Shown here: positions 1 through 7,919 of the stretch, in pieces
Position numbering within the stretch: the stretch's first letter is position 1
Layout of the letters: each line of letters begins with the position of its first letter
Source: Lachnospiraceae bacterium
Lineage (GTDB): Bacteria; Bacillota; Clostridia; Lachnospirales; Lachnospiraceae
Assembly (NCBI GenBank): GCA_014804385.1
Contig: JAAUZW010000012.1
Coordinates: 75,445 to 97,641 of the forward strand
DNA: 22,197 bases
Direction of reading: 5' to 3'
Notes under the pieces: model-generated
The model's input: only the letters and a program-made list of their open reading frames with translations
Databases searched by the model: none
Told to the model about the DNA's origin: nothing
Position numbers and translations under genes: made by a program

Positions 1-35
1 CTCGGAGAACTGCCACCAAAGAAAGGGATATGCTT

Positions 36-1463
36 ATGGAGAAAAGTGCTGAAATCAGAAAACTGTGTCAGGAGAAGGAGATCCGCATGATCGACTTCAA
101 AATGACCGACATCGACGGACGTTGGCGTCACATCACGATACCGGTGGAGCGGTTCGATGAGAATGTCTTCGTCTACGGGATCGGCTTCGACGGTTCCAAT
201 TACGGGTATGCCCCTATCGAGAAGAGCGACATGGTATTTTTACCCGACCCGGACACCGCCTATGTGGATCCTTTCGCGGAGGTGCCCACACTGACCATGT
301 GCGGCAACGTCTGCGTCATCGGGAAGGGTGAGAACACGCCCTTTGACCAGTATCCGAAAAATGTTACCCTCCGCGCTATGGACTACATGAAAAAGACCGG
401 CATCGCAGACAACATGATCATCGGTCCGGAGTTTGAGTTCTATCTGTTCGACTCCGCACGCTACGAAGTTTCCCCCAGGCAGTGCGCCTACCGGATCGAC
501 ACCAGACAGGCCAATTGGAACTGTAGTCTGGACAATCCCGGCAACAACGGCTACGAGGTGACCCACGGCGGCTACCATATCGCCGCACCTCAGGATGTGG
601 GTTATGACTTGAGAAGCCGTATGTGTACGGAAATAGAAAACTGGGGCGTTAAGGTAAAATACCATCACCACGAGGTAGGCGGCCCCGGCCAGATGGAAAT
701 CGAGGTGGAATTGGCGGATATGCCCGCTATGGCTGACAACACCATGATCATTAAATACATCATCAAGAACATGGCCGCCAGAGAAGGCAAGACGGCAACT
801 TTTCTGCCGAAACCAATCTATAAGGAGGCGGGAAGCGGTCTGCATGTACATATGCTGCTCACCAAGGACGGAAAACCTGTCTTCTACGATGAGAACGGCT
901 ATTCGGGCTTAAGCCAGACCGCCCACTACTTTATCGGCGGCCTGTTGTCCCACATCGCGTCACTGTGTGCCTTCACCAATCCTTCCACCAACTCCTTCAA
1001 GCGGCTGGTGCCCGGGTATGAAGCGCCCGTGACCATCGGCTATGCCACCTCCAACCGCAGTGCAGTGATCCGGATTCCGGCTTATGCAAAATCTCCGGAG
1101 ACCAAACGTTTCGAGCTGCGTAACCCGGATGCTACCGCCAATCCCTATTACGCCTATGCGGCTATCCTGATGGCGGGCTTAGACGGTATCGAGAAAAAAA
1201 TTGATCCTGCCGCCAACGGCTGGGGCCCCTACGACTTCAATCTCTACACCCTCTCCGCAGAGGAGCAGAAGAAAATCAAGGGACTTCCCAAGTCACTGGA
1301 CGAGGCGCTGGACGCACTGGAAAAGGATCACGACTATCTGACCAAGGACGGCGTATTCCCCGAACGTCTCATCGACGTCTGGATCGCGCGCAAACGTGCC
1401 GAGGCTAAGCAGGCCGGGGAGATTCCCACACCGGCGGAATTTATGATGTATTACGACCTCTAA
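36..1463 (+). CDS. glnA: Glutamine synthetase, type I (GlnA)
   Basis: Makes glutamine from glutamate, ammonia and ATP in the cytoplasm. The protein has the GSI layout: an N-terminal beta-grasp domain (TDIDGRWRHITIP, then GFDGSNYGYAPIEKSDM), followed by the catalytic domain with IGPEFEFYLFD, the metal-binding segment HHEVGGPGQMEIEVE, GSGLHVHMLL, the ATP/glutamate loop NPSTNSFKRLVPGYEAPV, and NRSAVIRIPAYAKSPETKR followed by FELRNPDATANPYYAYAA. I place the start at the second ATG (36) because AAAGGG at 22-27 is 8 nt from it but only 2 nt from the ATG at 30. Length is about 475 residues, normal for GSI. No GSI-beta adenylylation tyrosine motif is evident, which suits a Firmicutes alpha-type enzyme. 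The metal loop reads GQME where many GSI proteins have GQNE, GQHE or GQCE. The promoter lies outside the window. It is the only plus-strand gene in the left 16 kb. Confidence 0.96.
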   Translation: MEKSAEIRKLCQEKEIRMIDFKMTDIDGRWRHITIPVERFDENVFVYGIGFDGSNYGYAPIEKSDMVFLPDPDTAYVDPFAEVPTLTMCGNVCVIGKGENTPFDQYPKNVTLRAMDYMKKTGIADNMIIGPEFEFYLFDSARYEVSPRQCAYRIDTRQANWNCSLDNPGNNGYEVTHGGYHIAAPQDVGYDLRSRMCTEIENWGVKVKYHHHEVGGPGQMEIEVELADMPAMADNTMIIKYIIKNMAAREGKTATFLPKPIYKEAGSGLHVHMLLTKDGKPVFYDENGYSGLSQTAHYFIGGLLSHIASLCAFTNPSTNSFKRLVPGYEAPVTIGYATSNRSAVIRIPAYAKSPETKRFELRNPDATANPYYAYAAILMAGLDGIEKKIDPAANGWGPYDFNLYTLSAEEQKKIKGLPKSLDEALDALEKDHDYLTKDGVFPERLIDVWIARKRAEAKQAGEIPTPAEFMMYYDL

Positions 1464-1465
1464 TC

Positions 1466-1510
1466 GATCGAGTGCCCGCGCACTCGATCACGAGAATGCT
1501 GCGCATTCTC
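1466..1510. repeat. Two adjacent perfect hairpins after glnA
   Basis: The first has 10-bp arms (1466-1475 and 1480-1489) around CCGC. The second has 8-bp arms (1492-1499 and 1503-1510) around the triloop TGC. There is no T-run directly after either, so they are not simple terminators. The second closely resembles the first hairpin of the dispersed elements at 11524, 20430 and 21873, differing by compensated base changes. It may be a fragment of that repeat family. Confidence 0.6.
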
Positions 1511-1546
1511 CTTCGAGATTTTACGCTATGGCGTGTATCTGGACGC

Positions 1547-1583
1547 AAAAGAAAACTCTACTATTATGGTAGAGTTTTCTTCT
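1547..1583. terminator. Bidirectional rho-independent terminator between glnA and the TetR gene
   Basis: Arms of 13 bp at 1549-1561 and 1569-1581 pair perfectly around the 7-nt loop TATTATG. An A-rich flank on the left and a T-rich flank on the right make it usable from both sides. It would end convergent transcription of glnA (+) and the glpK-TetR unit (-). Confidence 0.85.
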
Positions 1584-1605
1584 TGTCGAAATATGCGTCT
1601 CAAAG

Positions 1606-2181
1606 CTAATTCTGTACCTCCACCTTCTCGAAATTTCTGATGGAGTGAGCCAGATTACCGTGGAGCATAACGCTCATCTTTTGCACGATTTCCTCATAAT
1701 CCTCCTTCATGTCATGCCCGATCCAGTCCAGCATGATCCCCACAAAACCATATTTGTAAAAATCCGCGATGAATGCCTTATCACCCTCTGCCAGTTCAAT
1801 CCCCCGGCATTTTTCCTCCACCACATCTTTTAACAGATCATAGGTGAATTTATAAAGATATCCCTCGATCTTTTCTCTGCCGATACTTCGGTATGCATTT
1901 AATATAAATGGCCTATTCTCCAGGACCGCCTCAAAGATCTGGCACATGCCCTCCTGCCAGGTATCATAGGTCTTTTTATCCTGCAGCGCCCTTTTCCCGT
2001 CCTCCACACAGACCCACTCCACCAGATCATAAATATCCTTGAAATGGTAATAAAAAGCCATCCGGCTGATGCCACAGTCCGCAGCAAGGTCATTGATCGT
2101 TATCTTCTCCAGCTTCTTAGTCAACATCAGCTTTTTCAGAGATTCCGCAAGTGCCGTCTTCGTTGTGTTTGTGTTTGGCAT
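1606..2181 (-). CDS. TetR-family regulator, DhaS-like
   Basis: A DNA-binding regulator of 191 residues. The N-terminal helix-turn-helix lies around residues 28-48 (ITINDLAADCGISRMAFYYHF). The C-terminal half (ENRPFILNAYRSIGREKIEG, then YLYKFTYDLL) resembles the TetR_C_7 type found in the dihydroxyacetone-kinase activator DhaS. The start at 2181 is chosen because AGGGG lies 8 nt upstream; the frame stays open back to 2235, but that stretch lies in the glpK end and is not TetR-like. It begins 13 bp after the glpK stop, so it is probably cotranscribed with glpK, and control of glycerol or dihydroxyacetone use is the likely job (inference). The effector cannot be read from the sequence. It ends at the shared terminator at 1547-1583. 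Confidence 0.85.
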   Translation of the reverse strand: MPNTNTTKTALAESLKKLMLTKKLEKITINDLAADCGISRMAFYYHFKDIYDLVEWVCVEDGKRALQDKKTYDTWQEGMCQIFEAVLENRPFILNAYRSIGREKIEGYLYKFTYDLLKDVVEEKCRGIELAEGDKAFIADFYKYGFVGIMLDWIGHDMKEDYEEIVQKMSVMLHGNLAHSIRNFEKVEVQN

Positions 2182-2194
2182 TTTGATTCCCCTG

Positions 2195-3703
2195 TTACAA
2201 TAAAGAGTTCTCTTCTTTTGCCCATCCGTAGGCATATTTCACGGCCTTTTTCCAGCCCCGGATCCGACTTTCCCTGTCCGCCTCCGCAATGGCAGGGCTA
2301 AAGCAGTCATCGTCTGTGCCGTTTTTCATGACCTCTTCCGTGTTCCTCCAATATCCCACCGCAAGACCTGCCAGATAAGCAGCCCCCATGGCGGTGGTCT
2401 CCACACATCCGGGACGGAGAACTGGTACATTTACAATATCCGCCTGAGTCTGCATCAGAAAATCGTTGGCGCTGGCGCCACCGTCCACCTTCAAAGAGGC
2501 AATCTTCATTTTGGAGTCCGCCTCCATAGCCGTCAGCACATCATTCACCTGATAAGCCAGAGATTCCAGAGTCGCGCGGATAATATGATACTTATTCACG
2601 CCCCGTGTGATCCCCACAATGGTTCCTCTCGCATACTGGTCCCAATAGGGTGCACCGAGCCCGGTAAAGGCAGGCACCACATAGCACCCGTTTGTATCCT
2701 CCACCTTTTTTGCCATATATTCAGAGTCTGCCGCAGAATCAATGATCCGCAGCTCATCCCGCAGCCACTGTATCGCCGCGCCTGCCACAAAGATTGATCC
2801 CTCCAGGGCATAGGACACCTTTCCGTCAAGCCCCCAGGCAATCGTTGTCACCAGACCATTCTCGGAAAATACCGGCTCCTCTCCTGTATTCATCAGCAAA
2901 AAACAGCCTGTTCCATAGGTATTCTTGACCTCCCCGGCCCGAAAACAGGTCTGCCCAAACAGAGCCGCCTGCTGGTCTCCCGCAGCACCCGCGATCGGGA
3001 TCGGCCCGCCAAAGAAAGCAGAATCCGCCTCTCCGTAAATGCAGCTGGAGGATTTTACCTCGGGAAGCATACATTTAGGAATATCCAGCTCGGCAAGGAT
3101 ATCCTCGTCCCACTTTAACGTATTGATATTGAACAGCATGGTACGCGAGGCGTTAGAATAATCCGTCACATGCACTTTCCCCTTCGTCAGCTTCCAGATC
3201 AGCCATGTCTCCACCGTACCAAAGAGCAGGTCTCCCTTTTCGGCCTTCTCTCTGGCTCCCGGAACATGATCCAAGATCCATTTGATCTTCGTGGCTGAAA
3301 AGTAAGCGTCGATCACCAGCCCTGTCTTTTTCCGAAAGGCATCCGTGAGTCCCTTTTCTTTCAGGGCGTCACAGTAGGCGGCGGTTCTTCTGCACTGCCA
3401 GACGATCGCATGGTATACAGGCTCTCCCGTATGCCTGTCCCATACGATAGCGGTCTCCCGCTGGTTGGTAATGCCGATGGCCGCAATGTCCGCCGCCGTT
3501 GCTCCGATCATATTCATGGCCTCCACCGCCACGCCTATCTGGCTTGCCCAGATCTCATCAGGGTCATGCTCCACCCATCCCGGCTGCGGAAAATACTGAG
3601 GGAATTCTCTCTGTGCCACGCTGCACATCTTTCCCTCTTTATTGAACAGAATGCATCTGTTACTGGTGGTTCCTGCATCCAGCGCCATGATATATTTTGC
3701 CAT
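2195..3703 (-). CDS. glpK: Glycerol kinase
   Basis: Phosphorylates glycerol to sn-glycerol 3-phosphate with ATP. The 502-residue length and the motifs match the FGGY kinase GlpK: phosphate-binding loop MALDAGTTSNRCILFNKEG near the N-terminus, PGWVEHDPDEIW, GITNQRETAIVWDRHTGEP, TDYSNASRTMLFNI, AGAAGDQQAALFGQ, NTYGTGCFLLMNTG, and the C-terminal adenosine-binding segment KVDGGASANDFLMQ. GGAGG lies 8 nt before the ATG. The upstream glycan gene ends only 42 bp away. I see neither a clear terminator nor a convincing promoter in that gap, so glpK may be partly read through from the glycan operon or use a promoter inside it. The TetR gene follows after 13 bp. No glycerol facilitator or glycerol-phosphate dehydrogenase is nearby. 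Confidence 0.97.
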   Translation of the reverse strand: MAKYIMALDAGTTSNRCILFNKEGKMCSVAQREFPQYFPQPGWVEHDPDEIWASQIGVAVEAMNMIGATAADIAAIGITNQRETAIVWDRHTGEPVYHAIVWQCRRTAAYCDALKEKGLTDAFRKKTGLVIDAYFSATKIKWILDHVPGAREKAEKGDLLFGTVETWLIWKLTKGKVHVTDYSNASRTMLFNINTLKWDEDILAELDIPKCMLPEVKSSSCIYGEADSAFFGGPIPIAGAAGDQQAALFGQTCFRAGEVKNTYGTGCFLLMNTGEEPVFSENGLVTTIAWGLDGKVSYALEGSIFVAGAAIQWLRDELRIIDSAADSEYMAKKVEDTNGCYVVPAFTGLGAPYWDQYARGTIVGITRGVNKYHIIRATLESLAYQVNDVLTAMEADSKMKIASLKVDGGASANDFLMQTQADIVNVPVLRPGCVETTAMGAAYLAGLAVGYWRNTEEVMKNGTDDDCFSPAIAEADRESRIRGWKKAVKYAYGWAKEENSLL

Positions 3704-3745
3704 GTATGTATCCTCCTGTTCTCAAAACCGTGCTTTCTTTATTCT

Positions 3746-5722
3746 CTAATACAACGTTTTCTGAGCATTTATGATTTTTAACGTTTCAACAGGATCAATA
3801 TTGATTGTGTCACAGTACCAGATAAATTCATCCACCGGAATCATATTGCAAACCTTCAGTTCCTCCAGTGCAGTTTCCCTCGCTATCATCCCTTCCCTGA
3901 TCTGATTGCTCTTGAAAGTATCGAATTCTGTAAAGCCTGCCAGCCTTAAATAAATATAATTATAGAACGGCGCCGTACCATCTCCGATCCGCCAGGTCTC
4001 ATCCCTTCCTTTGGCTTTTTCCCAATCATATTCTTCCAAAATGACCTTCTCTATTTTTTTCTGTTCCCACGGTATATAATCAAAAAACTGCAGATAGTTC
4101 TTGGGCAGAATATAATAAGAAAGATAGCCGGAAAAAGTATCCACAAGGCTTCGGTTCAGATAAGCGGGATTTCTCACAAACTCCTTTCCATATGCACTCA
4201 TCAGATTCACCTTATTTCTACCCGACAAGTCGTAATAAATCTCATTCTTTCCGGTTTCTTTGATATTGGCGAATTTGACCTTGAACTGGGTCTCCTCCAG
4301 CCAGTTCATCCCAAACAATATCGTACCCACGTTCATCTGTTTTTTTAACAGCTGCGCATAATAAAAGAATTGCTTGTCGCCCGCCATGAACAACGGAATC
4401 GTGAACAGCTCCGGGTGCTTTAACCATGCTTTTACATTTAACTGTACATTCTTTCTTTTCCTGGCAATATCCGCAGATATCAGTATATGCTCTACGCCGA
4501 GTTCACTGCACATCCTCTGTATATTACGCCTCGCCAGATCCGTCACCATTCCCCAGTCATAGGTATAGGCCACCGGCCTCAAACCCAGCTCCTTTACGGC
4601 GTAATGGATCATATAGCAGCTATCCCGGCCCCCACTCAGCGGAATGATACAGTCAAATCTGCTCTTGTCAGAAACATTCTTTTTTATTTCCTGAAGCAGC
4701 TTTTCCTGTCCTTTATATTCTATTTTCTTATAACTCCTGCATACCGAACAAACGCCTTCTTCATCAAAGGATATTCCGGGAAATGTCTCCGGAAGCAGGC
4801 ATCTGGTACACCTGCGCATCGCATCTATCTTCTCCGTATCGACGCACAGCAGTTTTTCCACCTGCCTTACCCTGCCTGGAGATACCATCTGGGCATATAC
4901 CCGTTTCTCTTCACGCCCCGACGTACATATGATTTCTCTGTCATATTCCGCCTTTCCCGCGTCCTGTGCGGCGCGCTTCATATCTATAATACTGCAATCG
5001 CTCAGATTCACGAACCAGCCCCTTTTCAGCGGAACCTGTCTGATTTTAGCCGGTCTGAAATAACGGCGAAGCTCCGACCCCGTAACCGCCTTTTCAAGAA
5101 TATATCTTTCGGACGCGAACAGAATCATATCCCTTGTTTTTGACAACACGATATAGAGCGAACCCACATTCGTATAAAGAAGCAGTCTGTCGCTCCTTTT
5201 ATCTATTAAAGCAATGCTCAAACTGCCCTTCAATTCCTTCAGGCACTTCTGAAATGCCTCCTGTATACTGCCTTCCGCCCCATATTTCTGAAGCAGGGCG
5301 AGCAATACTTCCGTATCCACTTCATCCTGCCGGACCATTTCCGGGTGGTCCTTCCACACCGCCTCATCATTTACGATAATGCCATTGTGTATGCAGACAA
5401 AATCTCCTCTGATAACCGGCTGATTATTGTTTGGATTGTGGCTGCTTCCGTTTGTCACCATACGGGCATGACCCATAACGGTCCGTTTCGTTTCCCGATC
5501 TATGCCGCTCATTATTTCCCGATACTCTCCGGTACGTATCAGTTCTTTTGCACGCACGCATCTTTTGTGTATCCGAATGCTTGTGTCCGTAATTGCACAT
5601 ATCCCGGAAGCCTCCTTGCCCCGCGATTCCGACAGCAGCAGAAGCTTCTCGATTCCCTTATTCAATTCCTCCGCCGTTATCGCCGCATTTTTACCTGCTA
5701 TCAGTCCAAATATTCCGCACAT
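3746..5722 (-). CDS. Fusion: class II glutamine amidotransferase + WbpG/PseA-type N-acetyl sugar amidotransferase
   Basis: A 658-residue two-domain protein. Residues 1-240 are an Ntn-type glutaminase with all key residues: Cys2 exposed after Met removal (MCGIFG), RG 34-35, GHARMVTNG from 84, NG 113-114 and DTE 136-138. Residues ~300-658 match the WbpG/PseA family: two CxxC pairs (Cys305/308 and Cys325/328) that probably bind zinc, then the PP-loop SGGRDS at 363-368 for ATP activation. Members of that family turn an N-acetyl or keto group of a nucleotide sugar into an acetamidino group using ammonia. WbpG normally takes ammonia from a separate HisH2 class I partner, so here a class II glutaminase seems to be built in. 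It could be mistaken for asparagine synthetase from the N-terminus, but the C-terminus is WbpG-like. It is the last gene of the glycan module, 13 bp after the GT2 gene. The exact sugar is unknown. Confidence 0.85.
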   Translation of the reverse strand: MCGIFGLIAGKNAAITAEELNKGIEKLLLLSESRGKEASGICAITDTSIRIHKRCVRAKELIRTGEYREIMSGIDRETKRTVMGHARMVTNGSSHNPNNNQPVIRGDFVCIHNGIIVNDEAVWKDHPEMVRQDEVDTEVLLALLQKYGAEGSIQEAFQKCLKELKGSLSIALIDKRSDRLLLYTNVGSLYIVLSKTRDMILFASERYILEKAVTGSELRRYFRPAKIRQVPLKRGWFVNLSDCSIIDMKRAAQDAGKAEYDREIICTSGREEKRVYAQMVSPGRVRQVEKLLCVDTEKIDAMRRCTRCLLPETFPGISFDEEGVCSVCRSYKKIEYKGQEKLLQEIKKNVSDKSRFDCIIPLSGGRDSCYMIHYAVKELGLRPVAYTYDWGMVTDLARRNIQRMCSELGVEHILISADIARKRKNVQLNVKAWLKHPELFTIPLFMAGDKQFFYYAQLLKKQMNVGTILFGMNWLEETQFKVKFANIKETGKNEIYYDLSGRNKVNLMSAYGKEFVRNPAYLNRSLVDTFSGYLSYYILPKNYLQFFDYIPWEQKKIEKVILEEYDWEKAKGRDETWRIGDGTAPFYNYIYLRLAGFTEFDTFKSNQIREGMIARETALEELKVCNMIPVDEFIWYCDTINIDPVETLKIINAQKTLY

Positions 5723-5735
5723 AGCCAGTCTCCCC

Positions 5736-6620
5736 TCAATCTTTATCCAAATTATCCAAACGCAGCCTGCTTATCTGGGATAACATGATTCCCATAAAGA
5801 CGGTCTGTATGCCGCCCATACACAGAATCGCCGAAAGAACCGGTATGCCGAGCCCTTCAAGGATTGCCAGCGCGACTCCGTAGACCACTCCTATTACGAT
5901 GAAAAAAATACCGATACTGCCGAATACTTCAGCCGGCCTGAACAGCAAAATGATATCCATGATCAGCATTAAAGTTCTCATACCGTCTCTCAGGGGCTTC
6001 ACCGTGCTTTTTCCTGTTCTGCTCCTGACCTCTATCGTGACTTCCCCGCCCGCATAATTTCCGGCTTCCTGCATGATAAAGGAAGATATTGTGGAAGCAC
6101 CGAACCGTTTGGGCAGCAATGTAATATATTTTAACAGAACTTCTCTTTTAAAAGCTCTCATGCCGGAATTAAAATCCTGCATCGGCTCTCTCGCCAGAAG
6201 ATTCACAATCTTTTTCAAAATATATTTACCGAACACTCTGTTTTTGACCTGATAGGATGTGCTGCTGCGCACCCCGATACAGTAATCCAGATTTTCTTCT
6301 TCCATCTTATTTATGACACGAATCAGGTCTTCCGGTCTGTGCTGTCCGTCCGCATCATACCAGATCACGATTTCCCCCTTTGCGTTTTTAACGCCGGTCA
6401 CGATCGCAGAACCATACCCCTTATTCAATCTGTGCGAAATGCACCGGATATGCTCATCCTCCATTCCCCTGACAATGCTCTCCGTATCATCGGTGGAGCC
6501 GTCATTGATGACCAGGATTTCATATGCAAATTCACAGGAAGAAAGTCCCTGTGATAATTCCCGCAGCGTCTCCCCGATCGCCTGCGCCTCATTGTATGCA
6601 GGAATAATTACACTGACCAT
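5736..6620 (-). CDS. GT2 glycosyltransferase with C-terminal membrane helices (DPM1/GtrB-like)
   Basis: A 294-residue family 2 glycosyltransferase. Motifs are VSVIIPAYNEAQAIGETL at the N-terminus, VINDGSTDDTES, the metal-binding DxD region WYDADGQHRPEDL and the acceptor-side MQDFNSGMRAFKREV. Two hydrophobic segments (GSIGIFFIVIGVVYGVALAI and PVLSAILCMGGIQTVFMGIM) follow near the C-terminus. This layout is typical of enzymes that move a sugar from a nucleotide sugar to undecaprenyl or dolichyl phosphate on the inner membrane face. The start at 6620 is preferred to the TTG at 6641 because AGAGGG sits 7 nt upstream. The flippase gene ends 23 bp upstream and the fusion gene starts 13 bp downstream, so the genes are one operon. 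The donor sugar is not known. Confidence 0.88.
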   Translation of the reverse strand: MVSVIIPAYNEAQAIGETLRELSQGLSSCEFAYEILVINDGSTDDTESIVRGMEDEHIRCISHRLNKGYGSAIVTGVKNAKGEIVIWYDADGQHRPEDLIRVINKMEEENLDYCIGVRSSTSYQVKNRVFGKYILKKIVNLLAREPMQDFNSGMRAFKREVLLKYITLLPKRFGASTISSFIMQEAGNYAGGEVTIEVRSRTGKSTVKPLRDGMRTLMLIMDIILLFRPAEVFGSIGIFFIVIGVVYGVALAILEGLGIPVLSAILCMGGIQTVFMGIMLSQISRLRLDNLDKD

Positions 6621-6643
6621 ATCGATACCCTCTTTGCTCAAAT

Positions 6644-7918
6644 TTAATAGGATAACCCGAATTTACGGTTTATACCTTTCTTAATCAATCTGCCATAAAT
6701 ACAGTGCGATACGGCAGTCGCCACTGCCGCCCCCATCGTGCCGCCCAACAGTATGAAGCATATGTTCATCGCAAAATTAGAGAACACTGTGATGACATTG
6801 ATTCCCGATTCCATGATGGGAAACTCTAATTGTGAAAAAATATTTCCATAAACAATATTTCTTCCATTGACCACCATTGCGGCGCAAATTATAATTAAAT
6901 ACTTCATTCCGTCAAAATATTCCGGTTTGCCCAGTACCAGGCAGACAACATAATAAAATCCTATGATCGCTATCATCAGAAACGGACTTAACCACTTAAA
7001 ACATTTTTTTAGCGCCCGATCCATCTCCGTGAACACTTCTTCCAGTTTCCGGTTGGCATTGGCTTCCGTAAGTCTGGGATTGATGCTCCGTCTAATTACG
7101 ATGTATATCTGGTAGAAGCCTTCTGCGAACAATATGGCAAACGAATAGATTCCGATCACCGCATCGTTCTTCACCAAAAATCCCAGACAGATAATATCCA
7201 CCTTTGTATTCAGCTCAACGACCATATTCGCGGGCAGTATTTTCGTTCCAAACTTCATATGCGCCAATATATACTCCCATTTTACCCCTCCGCCGAGCAT
7301 TTGAATACACTTTAGATAAATGAGCATGATAAGCAGCAATAAAGCTTCCGCATAGGTAAAAGAACACGTTAAAAACTGACCTTTCATCTTCAGCAGTCCC
7401 ATGACCAGAATCGCGGCCGCGATAAAGAAATACCGCAGCGACTGAAAGACCGCATATGCTTTCATCCTGGACAGGCCATTCAGGTAATTCAATAAAATTT
7501 TATTGATCGAGAAAAAGGGCAGTCCCAGCAGAATCAGCCGGATATCTTCATAAAACAACGTATTACGGTCCATGCAGAAGAAAAGAACACATTCCGCAAA
7601 GAAGGTCGCCAGAACGGATATGATACATCCGCCCAGTATGGCTGATGCCGCCTGATCTTTACATTCTTTTTCATTCTTTTTTGTTTCGGGGATTTTCTGC
7701 AGAACAGACATATGGATGCCCCAGACGGACACTTGGGAAAGAACGCAGTACCACGCATATGCCCTGTTGAACCTTCCCAGTATCGAAGCATCGTAAAAAA
7801 AGATGATCAGGCAGTTGAGCACAAAACCGCTTGCCGACATAATGACCAGACTGCCATAATTCCAGAAAATACCGCCCAAAAACTCTTTTTCTTCTTTCTT
7901 TTTCTCCAAGTCTGTCAC
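6644..7918 (-). CDS. Polysaccharide flippase, Wzx/MATE superfamily
   Basis: A 424-residue integral membrane protein with many hydrophobic segments, beginning with FWNYGSLVIMSASGFVLNCL after a short charged cytoplasmic start rich in Lys and Glu. Length, helix density and the conserved-looking RFNRAYAWYCVLSQVSVWGI region fit Wzx-type exporters that turn lipid-linked glycans to the outer membrane face. The likely start is GTG at 7918, since AAAGGA lies 9 nt upstream. The previous gene's stop ends just 1 nt away, so translation is probably coupled. Its place beside a GT2 enzyme and a large polytopic protein supports a role in glycan export. The substrate cannot be deduced from sequence alone. Confidence 0.85.
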   Translation of the reverse strand: MTDLEKKKEEKEFLGGIFWNYGSLVIMSASGFVLNCLIIFFYDASILGRFNRAYAWYCVLSQVSVWGIHMSVLQKIPETKKNEKECKDQAASAILGGCIISVLATFFAECVLFFCMDRNTLFYEDIRLILLGLPFFSINKILLNYLNGLSRMKAYAVFQSLRYFFIAAAILVMGLLKMKGQFLTCSFTYAEALLLLIMLIYLKCIQMLGGGVKWEYILAHMKFGTKILPANMVVELNTKVDIICLGFLVKNDAVIGIYSFAILFAEGFYQIYIVIRRSINPRLTEANANRKLEEVFTEMDRALKKCFKWLSPFLMIAIIGFYYVVCLVLGKPEYFDGMKYLIIICAAMVVNGRNIVYGNIFSQLEFPIMESGINVITVFSNFAMNICFILLGGTMGAAVATAVSHCIYGRLIKKGINRKFGLSY

Positions 7919-7919
7919 G

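Noticed and set aside
240..851. Open frame on the minus strand inside glnA
   Set aside because: It is fully antisense to a clear glutamine synthetase and shows no family motif.
2182..2235. N-terminal extension of the TetR regulator over the glpK end
   Set aside because: The stretch is non-homologous, overlaps glpK and lacks a ribosome binding site, while ATG 2181 has one.
3746..5722. Asparagine synthetase (AsnB)
   Set aside because: The N-terminal glutaminase fits, but the second half has two CxxC pairs and a WbpG-type PP-loop rather than the AsnB synthetase domain.
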